A DNA stretch of 64,000 nt from Imperialibacter roseus (GTDB taxonomy: Bacteria > Bacteroidota > Bacteroidia > Cytophagales > Cyclobacteriaceae), in contig NZ_CP136051.1 of assembly GCF_032999765.1 (NCBI RefSeq), forward strand, positions 4,316,417 to 4,380,416. The letters are read 5' to 3'. Position numbers and translations under genes: made by a program. The notes beneath the pieces were generated by a model. It did not search any database. It had not been told where the DNA came from and saw only the letters and a list, made by a program, of their open reading frames with translations. Within the stretch, counting starts at the first letter, position 1. Each line of letters opens with the position of its first letter. Shown here one piece after another: positions 9,309 through 17,744 of the stretch.

Positions 9309-9336
9309 TTCTTACTTTCTGGAGTGCTCTATTTTG

Positions 9337-10281
9337 ATGGAACCAATTGAATCATCTGTAAAGATTTTTCCTGGAACGGGATCGTTAGACCTGGCGAAGA
9401 AAATTGCTGAGGCTTATGGCAAACCTCTTGGGAACTATTCTTCGCAGCGCTTCAGTGATGGCGAACTTTCCTACAGCTTCAACGAGTCCATCAGAGGCTG
9501 CGACGTTTTCCTGATTCAATCTACCTGTCCACCCGCCGACAACCTTATGGAGCTTTTGCTCATGATAGATGCGGCAAGAAGGGCCAGTGCCAAGTACGTT
9601 ACAATCGTGGTGCCCTACTTTGGTTACGCACGCCAGGACAGAAAAGACAGGCCAAGAGTTTCCATTGCAGCAAAACTGGTAGCCAATGTAATGCAATCGG
9701 CAGGTGCTGACCGCCTGATGGCTATGGACTTGCATGCGGGACAGATTCAGGGCTTTTTTGATATCCCTGTTGATCACCTTGATGGAACGGCTATTTTCGT
9801 TCCGTACCTTCAATCACTCAATCTTGATGCGCTGACGTTTGCCTCTCCTGATGTTGGAGGCGTAGCAAGAACACGGACGTTCGCTAAGCATTTCTCAGCC
9901 GATATGGTTATCTGCGACAAACACCGCAAGCGTGCCAACGAAATTGCCTCCATGCAGGTAATTGGAGATGTAACCGACAGAGATGTGGTGCTTATCGATG
10001 ACCTTATTGACACCGGCGGCACACTTTGCAGGGCAGCGCAGCTTATCAAGGAGAAGGGAGCAAGAACTGTAAGAGCAATATGTACGCATCCGGTACTGTC
10101 GGGTAATGCTTACGCCAATATCAACAGCTCGGTGCTCGAAGAACTTGTTGTCACAGACACCCTGCCCCTTAAGCAGCAATCATCAAAAATAAAGGTACTT
10201 ACCGTTTCAGACCTTTTCGCCAAGGCTATCAATAACATTCACAGCCACGGCTCCATTAGTTCGCTATTTATAAATAATTAA
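9337..10281 (+). CDS. prs: ribose-phosphate pyrophosphokinase
   Basis: PRPP synthetase (314 aa), making phosphoribosyl pyrophosphate from ribose 5-phosphate and ATP for purine, pyrimidine, His and Trp synthesis. Seen: the N-terminal SQRFSDGE-like stretch, the DLHAGQIQGFFDIPVD segment (flexible loop/catalytic area) and the PRPP-binding loop VVLIDDLIDTGGT. The start is set at the ATG at 9337; the open frame continues upstream, but through the tRNA gene, so longer versions are wrong. It is followed 11 bases later by rplY and then pth, the common prs-ctc-pth order. Confidence 0.96.
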   Translation: MEPIESSVKIFPGTGSLDLAKKIAEAYGKPLGNYSSQRFSDGELSYSFNESIRGCDVFLIQSTCPPADNLMELLLMIDAARRASAKYVTIVVPYFGYARQDRKDRPRVSIAAKLVANVMQSAGADRLMAMDLHAGQIQGFFDIPVDHLDGTAIFVPYLQSLNLDALTFASPDVGGVARTRTFAKHFSADMVICDKHRKRANEIASMQVIGDVTDRDVVLIDDLIDTGGTLCRAAQLIKEKGARTVRAICTHPVLSGNAYANINSSVLEELVVTDTLPLKQQSSKIKVLTVSDLFAKAINNIHSHGSISSLFINN

Positions 10282-10292
10282 TATACATCATT

Positions 10293-10883
10293 ATGAAAAC
10301 AGTAGAGATTATAGGGTTTAAAAGAGCAAATCTCGGTAAAAAGGAGTCCAAAGACCTTAGGGCTGCGGGCAGTGTTCCATGTGTTATCTATGGAGGGAAA
10401 AGCCAGGTGCATTTTCATGCGCCTATGATTCTTTTCAGAGACCTTGTTTACACGCCAAATGCTGCTTTTGTTCATCTGAATATTGAAGGACAAGAGTTCA
10501 AAGCGATCTTGCAAGACATTCAGTTCCATCCGGTAAACGAGATGATTCTGCATGCTGACTTCCTTGAATTGAATGAAAACTCACCGGTAAAACTTGATAT
10601 TCCTGTTAAGTTCCTGGGTGTAGCTCCCGGAGTTCAAAAAGGTGGTAAGTTGGTTTCTAAGATGCGTAAACTTACTGTGAAGGCACTTCCTTCTGAAATG
10701 CCGGAATTCATTGAGGTAGACATCAGCAAACTGGAACTTGGCAAAACAGTGAAGGTGGGAGAGCTTGGAGAAGCTAAATACAACATCTTGAATAGCCCCC
10801 TTGTTTCTATCGCATCAGTGGAAGTTCCTAGAGCGCTTAAAGGCAAAGGAGCTGACGGAGAAGAGGAAGAAGAAGAAGCATAA
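10293..10883 (+). CDS. rplY: 50S ribosomal protein L25 / Ctc (long form)
   Basis: Binds 5S rRNA on the large subunit. At 196 aa it is the long TL5/Ctc form: N-terminal L25 beta-barrel (about 1-95, ending ILHADFLEL) and a C-terminal beta domain (about 100-185) closed by an acidic tail of glutamates. Members are often stress-induced; nothing here shows that. It lies 11 bases after prs and is followed by a hairpin. Confidence 0.96.
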   Translation: MKTVEIIGFKRANLGKKESKDLRAAGSVPCVIYGGKSQVHFHAPMILFRDLVYTPNAAFVHLNIEGQEFKAILQDIQFHPVNEMILHADFLELNENSPVKLDIPVKFLGVAPGVQKGGKLVSKMRKLTVKALPSEMPEFIEVDISKLELGKTVKVGELGEAKYNILNSPLVSIASVEVPRALKGKGADGEEEEEEA

Positions 10884-10908
10884 AAAATATTCTAATGCCA
10901 TCAATCTG

Positions 10909-10936
10909 AAAATCCTGCCTCTTAAGGCGGGATTTT
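10909..10936 (+). terminator. terminator or attenuator between rplY and pth
   Basis: 11-bp arms (AAAATCCTGCC with GGCGGGATTTT, one T-G pair) around a 6-base loop, followed by T-rich sequence. Because pth continues 35 bases later on the same strand, partial read-through is likely. Confidence 0.7.
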
Positions 10937-10970
10937 CTATTTTGGAGGCAGTAGACAAACGATTAACGCA

Positions 10971-11531
10971 ATGAAATACCTAATAGCAGGACTGGGCAAC
11001 ATCGGGCCTGAATACGAGCTCACACGGCACAACATTGGCTTCCTGGTGTTGGATCGGCTTGCTCAGGCAGAGTCTGCCAGCTTCACCTTCAACAAGCAAG
11101 CCTACACCACTGAAATCAAACATAAGGGCCGAACCCTGCACCTCATTAAGCCGACTACCTATATGAACCTCAGCGGCAAGGCTGTGGCTTACTGGATGCA
11201 GCAATTGAAAGTTCCCAGAGAAAACATCCTTGTTATCACCGATGACATCGCCCTCCCATTTGGCAAGTTGCGGATGAAGCCCAAGGGCTCAAGCGCCGGT
11301 CACAATGGACTCAAAAACATTGAGGCCACACTTGGCGGCCAGGACTACGCAAGGCTTCGTTTTGGCATTGGCGATAACTACTCAAAGGGCCATCAGGTGG
11401 AGTACGTTCTAAATAATTTTTCCAGGGAAGAAATGGCCCTCCTGCCTGAAAGAATGGACAAATCCATCGATATGATCCTATCATTTGCAGCAATAGGAAT
11501 CGAAAGAACTATGAATTTTTTCAATGAATAA
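10971..11531 (+). CDS. pth: peptidyl-tRNA hydrolase
   Basis: Releases tRNA from stalled peptidyl-tRNA. The 186-aa chain has the full set of motifs: GLGNIGPEYELTRHNIGF with Asn and the catalytic His, PTTYMNLSGKAV, VITDDIALPFGKLR with the catalytic-dyad Asp, and GSSAGHNGLKNI. Usual family length. Downstream of prs-rplY, separated from rplY by a hairpin. Confidence 0.97.
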   Translation: MKYLIAGLGNIGPEYELTRHNIGFLVLDRLAQAESASFTFNKQAYTTEIKHKGRTLHLIKPTTYMNLSGKAVAYWMQQLKVPRENILVITDDIALPFGKLRMKPKGSSAGHNGLKNIEATLGGQDYARLRFGIGDNYSKGHQVEYVLNNFSREEMALLPERMDKSIDMILSFAAIGIERTMNFFNE

Positions 11532-11588
11532 TTGACTATTCAAAACTTTATATTTCTTTGCATAAAATTATAGTGTTATGAATTAGGT

Positions 11589-12194
11589 ATGATTCATCCT
11601 CACACTGAACTCCGACTGGTAAATGAGACCGTAGGCTACGGTGTATTTGCCACAGAATTTATCCCTGAAGGTACAATTACGTACATCAGGGATAGTCTGG
11701 AACTTGAAATCACCCCCGAAGCATTCGAAAAATGTGTCCCGCTACTTCAAGAGAAGATCGAAAGATATTCTTACATAGATCAGCGTGGCGTTAGGGTGGT
11801 GAGCTGGGACCTTGCCAAGTATGTAAATCACTGTTGTCAATGCAACACGATGAGCACTGGTTATGGTTTTGAAATTGCAATCCGGGATATTTTTCCCGGT
11901 GAACAGATCACCGATGAATACGGTATTTTTAACATGACAGAGAGAATTGATCTGCTGTGTGACAAGCCGGGTTGCCGTGGATCAGTTAGTGCCGATGACT
12001 TTGACGCCTACTACCCAAAGTGGGATGAGACGCTGAAACAGTCCTTAGCAAAATTAAAACAAGTGCAGCAACCGCTGATGCCATTAATGGAGGAAGAAAC
12101 CGTTGAGCAGTTGGAGAGTTACTTTAGCAACCCTGCCAACTACCTGTCGGTCTATTCTTTAAAACTTGAAAAGGAGACAGCAAAGGTTAGATAA
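11589..12194 (+). CDS. SET-domain protein (putative protein-lysine methyltransferase)
   Basis: A 201-aa protein with the SET fold order: N-terminal GYGVFATEFIPEGT (SAM-site glycine strand), then AKYVNHCCQCNT (the NHS/C knot motif, here NHC), then PGEQITDEYGIFN (the catalytic GEELxxxY segment), then a Cys-containing post-SET piece (LLCDKPGCRG). The pseudoknot residues and the tyrosine are kept, so SAM binding is likely. The target is unknown; bacterial SET proteins modify ribosomal proteins or other basic proteins. TTG at 11532-11534 and TTTCTTTG at 11553-11560 form a near-consensus promoter. A strong palindromic terminator follows. Confidence 0.8.
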   Translation: MIHPHTELRLVNETVGYGVFATEFIPEGTITYIRDSLELEITPEAFEKCVPLLQEKIERYSYIDQRGVRVVSWDLAKYVNHCCQCNTMSTGYGFEIAIRDIFPGEQITDEYGIFNMTERIDLLCDKPGCRGSVSADDFDAYYPKWDETLKQSLAKLKQVQQPLMPLMEEETVEQLESYFSNPANYLSVYSLKLEKETAKVR

Positions 12195-12213
12195 CCCCTC
12201 AACCTCCAGCGGA

Positions 12214-12256
12214 ATTAAATAAGAAAAGCCCCATTATGGGGCTTTTCTTATTTAAT
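12214..12256. terminator. perfect 20-bp inverted repeat, bidirectional terminator
   Basis: Arms 12214-12233 and 12237-12256 are perfectly complementary around a 3-base loop. The GC core (GCCCC/GGGGC) is flanked by A-runs on one side and T-runs on the other, so it works for the SET gene from the left and the OmpA/TPR gene from the right. Confidence 0.92.
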
Positions 12257-12278
12257 AGAATTCAAATCTTCCTGTGAA

Positions 12279-14042
12279 TTAAAGGGATCTTACGGCGTCT
12301 GCGTAGTTCCTAAATTCAAGATCTGTAAGTGCTTTTTCTTTCAGCGAAGAATCTTCAGCAATAGCTGACTTCAGGCCGTTTGTTACTTCTGTTGCATTTG
12401 AAGTACGGGCACCTACAATCGCAAGGCCATAGAATGCTTTCGCATAAGAGCTATCCTTATCAGTAGCGTCTTTGAATGCAGTCTTAGCGTTTGAGAATTC
12501 TTTCTTAAGCACAAGAGCAAGACCTCTGTTGAAAGATACCTCGGCAGTATTGTCAGCTCCAGCGAAAGACATCAATGCCTTGTCGTACTGAGCAGTTTTT
12601 ACCTCAAGAGTTCCTTTCAAAGTGTTAAGCTTTCTCAAAGCATCACCTGTTGCACCAGAAACGGTTCCTGCTACGTCATATGCTTTAGTGTTGTCACCCT
12701 GTAGCATGTAAACTGTTGCCATGTTTACCAGTACCTCGGCAGTGTTCGCTTTTTGTTTGTTGGCAATTTCCAATTGAGTAAGCGCCAAGTCAACATTCTT
12801 CTTCACGTCAGCACCGCTAGCTGCAGCAGCCATTTGAAGATAAACAGCTCCAAGGTTGTTGTGTGCTACCCAAGTATCCTGCTTCTTAATAGCCGCTTTG
12901 TAAATAGCTTCTTTCTCAGTAAGAGATGGAGTAAGTGTTGCACCAAAAAGCAACTCAGCATTTGAAAGAGAATCGGCAGAAATTGAGCCTTCACCAATTT
13001 GCTTAGCCAGAACAGCTATTTCAGGGTTAGGGCGCTTAACTTTAACAGTCAAGACTTCAGTTTTTGCAGTACGCAATACTGGGTAGATTTTGTCAAACAC
13101 TTTCTTGTAACCTGAAAGCTTCTGCAGCGCCTTTTCTTTTTCTTCGAAAGTGCCTGTTCCGTTTACCACAGCAAGCATGGCAGTTTTTTCATCAGAGCTT
13201 ACACCGTCAAAGCCATTTAGCATGGTTTTAAATTGTGTCCAGTCCTGAACTACTGGCTTCAATACAAATTTGATCTGATCAGCCATTCCTTTGTAGTCGT
13301 ATTTGGCCATCATGTCTCTGTACCACTTTTCAATCGCCTCAGCACGATCCTGAGATAGATCAGAGTTGATTGTTTCAGTACCTTCAGGTGAGTGAGTACC
13401 TGTGATAGTTACAGTACGGGTTACGTTCTTATCGGCAACGAAAGCAGTGAAACCTTTACCACGGTCACTGTTTTTCTCTGAAGTTCTAAGAACTGAACGA
13501 CCTTGTTCAAAAAAGAATTCAACGTTTGTTGGTTCCAATTCTTCTTTGTCGTTGTATCCGTGGTCAGCATAAGAAGCAGCTACAATGTCTTCTACCATCA
13601 AAGATGTAGTGATGACACCCTCAGCTACTTTCATTTTTTCAGTAGTCTTGTTTTTTGCTCCTTTGGCAGCAACACCCTGAATCATTACATCACCCTTCGC
13701 CATTGCTGGGTCGTAGGCAAATGAGAATGTTTGGCTTTTTCTGGATGTTGTAGAACTGCTATTAGGAAAATCACCTGCTTTGAATTCAACTGTGCCTAGC
13801 TCGGCTTCGTTGGTTCCATACTGATAGAAGGTTTTTAGGCTGTAAGAAGTACCGCCTGGGAGCATTTTTGGAGGAAGTATAGCGGACATCTCAAATTCCA
13901 CTTTGTCAGCATGAAGCTCTAAAGGATTCGGGGTCACTTCCAACTGCTGGTCATTGGCAAGTTTTATCATCTTGTTTAGCGCACAACCTGACATCAGGAG
14001 TGATCCAAACAATATGCCGAAAGCAAGTCTCGTTTTTTTCAT
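12279..14042 (-). CDS. OmpA-like / TPR lipoprotein
   Basis: A 587-aa lipoprotein (lipobox LLMSGC, Cys20). Residues about 35-170 form a beta-rich domain; about 170-280 look like an OmpA C-terminal peptidoglycan-associated segment (VEFFFEQGRSVLR..., ITGTHSPEGTE, LSQDRAEAI), with a long insert; about 370-580 are TPR-like repeats (YLQMAAAASGADVKKNVDLALTQLEIA, ATVYMLQGDNTKAYDVA, SFNRGLALVLKKEFSNAKTAF). Likely anchored in the outer membrane and holding peptidoglycan; the TPR part suggests partner proteins. A TTG-N20-TAGTTTTA promoter lies just upstream. Monocistronic. Confidence 0.72.
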   Translation of the reverse strand: MKKTRLAFGILFGSLLMSGCALNKMIKLANDQQLEVTPNPLELHADKVEFEMSAILPPKMLPGGTSYSLKTFYQYGTNEAELGTVEFKAGDFPNSSSTTSRKSQTFSFAYDPAMAKGDVMIQGVAAKGAKNKTTEKMKVAEGVITTSLMVEDIVAASYADHGYNDKEELEPTNVEFFFEQGRSVLRTSEKNSDRGKGFTAFVADKNVTRTVTITGTHSPEGTETINSDLSQDRAEAIEKWYRDMMAKYDYKGMADQIKFVLKPVVQDWTQFKTMLNGFDGVSSDEKTAMLAVVNGTGTFEEKEKALQKLSGYKKVFDKIYPVLRTAKTEVLTVKVKRPNPEIAVLAKQIGEGSISADSLSNAELLFGATLTPSLTEKEAIYKAAIKKQDTWVAHNNLGAVYLQMAAAASGADVKKNVDLALTQLEIANKQKANTAEVLVNMATVYMLQGDNTKAYDVAGTVSGATGDALRKLNTLKGTLEVKTAQYDKALMSFAGADNTAEVSFNRGLALVLKKEFSNAKTAFKDATDKDSSYAKAFYGLAIVGARTSNATEVTNGLKSAIAEDSSLKEKALTDLEFRNYADAVRSL

Positions 14043-14077
14043 TTGAATAATGTTTTGAATGATTATGAATTCCGACG

Positions 14078-14108
14078 TAAAACTATTGTTATAATGGTTC
14101 TATTGCAA
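14078..14108 (-). promoter_or_regulatory. putative promoter of the OmpA/TPR lipoprotein
   Basis: On the minus strand TTG (14108-14106), 20 bases, then TAGTTTTA (14085-14078). Only the last base differs from TAnnTTTG. It sits 36-66 bases before the start codon. Confidence 0.45.
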
Positions 14109-14167
14109 TTATACGGAAAATAATTTTGCATTAATCAACCATTAGAACAATATACGACTTTTGTTAT

Positions 14168-14175
14168 TAACTTTG
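14168..14175 (+). promoter_or_regulatory. -7 element before the PspC-like gene
   Basis: TAACTTTG matches TAnnTTTG exactly and lies 22 bases before the ATG at 14197. It supports that later start over the upstream TTG. No clear -33 TTG at the usual spacing. Confidence 0.5.
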
Positions 14176-14196
14176 CAGAGCAAAAAGCCGGTATTC

Positions 14197-14406
14197 ATGA
14201 TACAGTTTCTTGAAAAATACGCATTTGGGGTCTGTAACAGGTTAGGTGATTATCTGAAAATCCCCACTACAAGTATCAGGTTGTTTTTTATTTATTCGTC
14301 GTTCTTAACTTTCGGATCTCCTCTGATCGTTTACCTGACGTTGGCGTTTATCATGCAGTTCAGACGTTGGTTCAGAAGGCGTGACAACATACTTTGGTAT
14401 TATTGA
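14197..14406 (+). CDS. PspC-like small membrane protein
   Basis: A 69-aa protein with a single hydrophobic helical hairpin: FGVCNRLGDYLKIPTTSIRLFFIY is the PspC motif (G-x-C-x-x-L-x-x-x-x), followed by a membrane segment and an Arg-rich tail. The ATG at 14197 is chosen over 14161 because a TAnnTTTG box ends at 14175. It overlaps the convergent GT2 gene by seven bases. PspC proteins take part in envelope stress responses in other phyla; no psp operon is present here. Confidence 0.75.
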   Translation: MIQFLEKYAFGVCNRLGDYLKIPTTSIRLFFIYSSFLTFGSPLIVYLTLAFIMQFRRWFRRRDNILWYY

Positions 14407-15413
14407 ATTCTCCCTCTCAGTTTGCTGTAACCTTTATTCCCAGCTAGATAAGCCAGGGGCGCAATTCCCTTATAGGCACCGGTTAGCATTTTCAAAGCTT
14501 TCTTTGGCTGAAGCGGTCTGTATTTCGAAAAATTCCTTACAATAAACACGTGGGCATTTGAAATAGCCTTTGCATGATCCGCTTTGCCCGACACCAAAAA
14601 CCTGAGCAAGATTAGGAAGTCAATACTGAACCGCACCGGTATTTTCCACCACAGCGATCGGGAAACGTCGTTTTTCAATAATAAAACGATGCTATTTCTA
14701 AAATTGAGATAGGTTTTATAGGCATTTGAGCTATCGAGCGTGCCTCCCCCAACATGATACACGACCGACTCTCCCTGGTAGTAAACGCTGTAGCCAGCCA
14801 TCTTCAAACGCCAGCAAAGGTCAATTTCCTCCATGTGAGCAAAGAAGGTGGCATCCAGCCCGCCTGCTTCGTTAAAGGCGGTAGACCGGATAAACAAACA
14901 AGCCCCTGTAGCCCAAAAAACTTCAAGTTGGTCGTTGTACTGTCCGCTGTCTTTTTCAAGCGTTTCGAATACCCGCCCCCTGCAAAACGGGTAGCCAAGT
15001 ATATCGATAAAGCCACCAGCCGCACCGGCATATTCGAAAGTGTCCCGCAAATGCCAGGAAAGAATTTTTGGTTGGCAGGCAGCAATCGTTTTGTCTGCTT
15101 CGAGAAGGGAAATCATTGGCTGAAGCCAGCTTTCAGTTACTTCTACATCTGAATTAAGCAAAACGTAGTAGTCGGCGTCGATCTGAGCCAGCCCAGCCTG
15201 ATAGCCACCGGCATAGCCCAGGTTCTCTTCAAGGGTTATAATCTTTACATCAAGGAAGTTTTTCTTCAAAAAATCTACCGAGCCATCGGTTGAGGCGTTG
15301 TCTATCACCCAAATGTCGGCTTCGGGTGAAAAATCGATGACCGAGGGCATGAAACGGTCAAGATAGTCTTTGCCGTTGAAGTTGAGAATGGCTACAGCTA
15401 CCTTTGGGCTCAT
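14400..15413 (-). CDS. GT2 family glycosyltransferase (rhamnosyltransferase-like)
   Basis: A 337-aa cytoplasmic or membrane-associated GT-A enzyme. Seen: VAILNFNGKDYLDRF start, WVIDNASTDGS (nucleotide binding), YYVLLNSDVEV with the DxD-equivalent SDV, and FWATGACLFIRSTAF then FFAHMEEIDLCWRL (acceptor/catalytic region). This layout is that of nonprocessive GT2 enzymes that act on O-antigen or other surface glycans (WbbL-like). It overlaps the EbfC gene by four bases (ATGA), so they are translated together from a leftward transcript. Confidence 0.9.
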   Translation of the reverse strand: MSPKVAVAILNFNGKDYLDRFMPSVIDFSPEADIWVIDNASTDGSVDFLKKNFLDVKIITLEENLGYAGGYQAGLAQIDADYYVLLNSDVEVTESWLQPMISLLEADKTIAACQPKILSWHLRDTFEYAGAAGGFIDILGYPFCRGRVFETLEKDSGQYNDQLEVFWATGACLFIRSTAFNEAGGLDATFFAHMEEIDLCWRLKMAGYSVYYQGESVVYHVGGGTLDSSNAYKTYLNFRNSIVLLLKNDVSRSLWWKIPVRFSIDFLILLRFLVSGKADHAKAISNAHVFIVRNFSKYRPLQPKKALKMLTGAYKGIAPLAYLAGNKGYSKLRGRIQ

Positions 15414-15742
15414 ACCATGCTACCAAAGTCGAACCCCGGAATATTGGGCAGAACTCCTTCTGTGCTCTTCTTTATTTCCTCTTTGGCTTTTTCATCAGCC
15501 TTTTCTGTCGCCATGTTTACTGCCGCTATCACCAGGTCCTGAAGCATCTCTTTGTCCTTGTCATTGAGGAGTGACGGATCAATATCAAGACTTACAAGCT
15601 TCTTTTTTCCGTTAACCACAGCTTTGACCATGCCAGCTCCCGACTCACCTTCCACTTCGATGCGTGCAAGGTTTTCCTGGGCAGCCTTCATTTTGTCCTG
15701 CACCTCTTTCACCTTGCCCATCATTTTCATCATATCAAACAT
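15410..15742 (-). CDS. YbaB/EbfC family nucleoid-associated protein
   Basis: A 110-aa DNA-binding protein. It starts MFDMMKMMGKVKEVQDKM, has the central VEGESGAGMVKAVVNGKKKLVSLDID segment and the acidic-helix C-terminus (DLVIAAVNMATEKADEKAKEE). This is the usual size and layout of the YbaB family, which bends DNA as a dimer. It overlaps the downstream GT2 gene by four bases and lies 11 bases after the T9SS cargo gene on the same strand. Confidence 0.93.
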   Translation of the reverse strand: MFDMMKMMGKVKEVQDKMKAAQENLARIEVEGESGAGMVKAVVNGKKKLVSLDIDPSLLNDKDKEMLQDLVIAAVNMATEKADEKAKEEIKKSTEGVLPNIPGFDFGSMV

Positions 15743-15753
15743 ATGCTCTTCGT

Positions 15754-17664
15754 TTAGTTTTTCAGCAGAACAAAATTACCGCTTTTTTTGATCAGTCTGC
15801 CTCCTGCATCGGTTCCTTCCACATAATACCTGTATGTTCCCTGCGGTGCCCGGGCACCTTTGAATACGCCATTCCACCCTTTGGGTTGCTCAGTTGTGTA
15901 AAACACCAGCTCTCCCCAGCGATTGTAAATTCTAAAGCTAAAATTAGTCACTTCCGGCCCTTTCACACCAAACTCCTCATTCAGGCCGTCTCCATTAGGG
16001 GTGAAGGCTGATGGCAGGTAAAGATCGCTGTGAAAAGCAATGGCCCGCCGATTGCTGGTTGTGACAAAGTCGGCATCAACACCTAACCCTGCTGCCCGCA
16101 CGGTTACATAAGCAGCGCTGTTGTATTCGGAAGTAAGCCGCAGCTCGTAGAAGGTGGGATCCCATACATCGAAAGTGGTCAACAGCGCCATATTGATATC
16201 CCATAGATCGACATAATATTGCCGCACACCGTCGGTGAGTGGCCGGTACTGATTCCACGTTAGGTGGAAGGTGTTTGTCTGCTGTTGCTCAATACTGAGA
16301 AATACGGGCCGGGTAATTGTGCCTAATGGAGAAATATTATTGCATTCGTCGCTATATCGAATAGTATAAGAATAGCTGTTCTTTAAAAACTGTGGATTGC
16401 TAACCAGTTGCTCATTAATGTCGCCTTTGAAAGTAGCTCCTGTACTAAAATTGCTACCGTCAAAAGCATAAACTGCCTGATAGGTAGTGTTGGCATTGGC
16501 TTGCTCAGCACTCTCCCAACTGAGAAAAAGATCATCGCCCTGATAAGTGGAATAGACACCTGTGATGGGTGCTAAGTTTTGCTTTTCGAAGGAGGTTCCA
16601 CACACCACCTGGCTCAGGGCAAACCCTACCGGATAGTTGACCCTTACCTGGTAACAGTAGCCGGTGTTGCAAATGAGGGTGGAGTCGGGATACTGCGTTA
16701 CCCCCGCATTGGCAGACTGATAATATAAGGTATCGTTGCGGTAGATTTCAAATGACTGAGCTGCCGGGCCGGGAGGAACCCAGCTAAGGAGGTTTCGGTA
16801 CTGTTCGAAGCTGGCAGCCAGGCTTACCTGGCAGAGTGTGTTGGAGTAGTAGTACTCATTGTTGCAGGGGTCGTAGGCTGCCAGGCGAAAACAATAGTCG
16901 TTAGTCATCGGCAGCAGTTGATCCAACAAAATTTGATTTCCCTGAAAGACTAGCGAAATCTCACTGAAAGTGCTTTCATTGTTTTCCGACACCTGTAATA
17001 CGTAGCTAATGCCTGAGTTGAGCGTGGCACTGATCAGCATGGTGCTGTCCTGAAAAGTTTCGATGCTATTGAGGGTCGGGTCGGTAAGCTCCTGCCTTGT
17101 GTTAATGATTACATTGGTTTCGCCACAGCCGTCATTGCCGCCATTGTAAAAACCCTTCACCCTCACCGGAAATCTGCCAGCCACGCCATAGTCGTGCGGA
17201 ACAGCATAGTTACCAGCCAGCACATCCACTGAGTCGGCGGCGGTGTAGTAAACCCGGTAATAATCGTAGGGGCTCGCAGGCACCCTGACACTGGCTGAAA
17301 AATTGCGGCAGTTGGCGACCGTTACCTGCGGTGGTTCGGGGGAATTGACAACTATTGTCAAAGTATCGGTTCTTGGAACGGCATTCTGAACAATTTGAAC
17401 CACATTATATATACCAGGCGAACTGAACGTATGGGTCGTGTCATTAGTAACACTTATTCCCTCTTCAAAGAGGTACTGTCGTGAGATGTCACCGAAGTTA
17501 TCAAGCTTGGTGACATTAATGCTTAGTGGAGCACACCCAATGGTTTTATCAACTGAAAACCGGCCTATTTTGCTGGTGTTCTGAGCATGTGCGACTACCG
17601 AAAGTGCCAACACCCCCCAACATATCGCAAGCTGAATAAACCGTTTTCTCTGAATCAAAGCCAA
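15754..17664 (-). CDS. T9SS-secreted protein, gliding-motility type C-terminal domain
   Basis: About 636 aa, exported. A signal peptide (FIQLAICWGVLALSVVAHA) is followed by a PKD-like domain (about 30-120), several fibronectin-like repeats (WVPPGPAAQSFEIYRN, LFLSWESAEQAN, FHLTWNQYRPL), and a C-terminal CHU_C / type B sorting domain: PSAFTPNGDGLNEEF, FRIYNRWGELVFYT, GWNGVFKG, APQGTYRYYVEG. This sends it across the outer membrane by the type IX system. No ATG precedes the signal peptide: TTG codons at 17664 or 17658 are the likely starts; the frame is open to another TTG at 17730. hisS lies just upstream. Confidence 0.88.
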   Translation of the reverse strand: MALIQRKRFIQLAICWGVLALSVVAHAQNTSKIGRFSVDKTIGCAPLSINVTKLDNFGDISRQYLFEEGISVTNDTTHTFSSPGIYNVVQIVQNAVPRTDTLTIVVNSPEPPQVTVANCRNFSASVRVPASPYDYYRVYYTAADSVDVLAGNYAVPHDYGVAGRFPVRVKGFYNGGNDGCGETNVIINTRQELTDPTLNSIETFQDSTMLISATLNSGISYVLQVSENNESTFSEISLVFQGNQILLDQLLPMTNDYCFRLAAYDPCNNEYYYSNTLCQVSLAASFEQYRNLLSWVPPGPAAQSFEIYRNDTLYYQSANAGVTQYPDSTLICNTGYCYQVRVNYPVGFALSQVVCGTSFEKQNLAPITGVYSTYQGDDLFLSWESAEQANANTTYQAVYAFDGSNFSTGATFKGDINEQLVSNPQFLKNSYSYTIRYSDECNNISPLGTITRPVFLSIEQQQTNTFHLTWNQYRPLTDGVRQYYVDLWDINMALLTTFDVWDPTFYELRLTSEYNSAAYVTVRAAGLGVDADFVTTSNRRAIAFHSDLYLPSAFTPNGDGLNEEFGVKGPEVTNFSFRIYNRWGELVFYTTEQPKGWNGVFKGARAPQGTYRYYVEGTDAGGRLIKKSGNFVLLKN

Positions 17665-17744
17665 GTAATTAACCTGCCTGGTACTGTTACGCAGGCCTTT
17701 CGGGTAGTTAAACAACGCAATATAAAACAACGAAATTGCTTCCC

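Noticed and set aside
9190-9336. Extended start of prs upstream of ATG 9337
   Set aside because: The frame is open but runs through the whole tRNA-Gln gene; family length fits the start at 9337.
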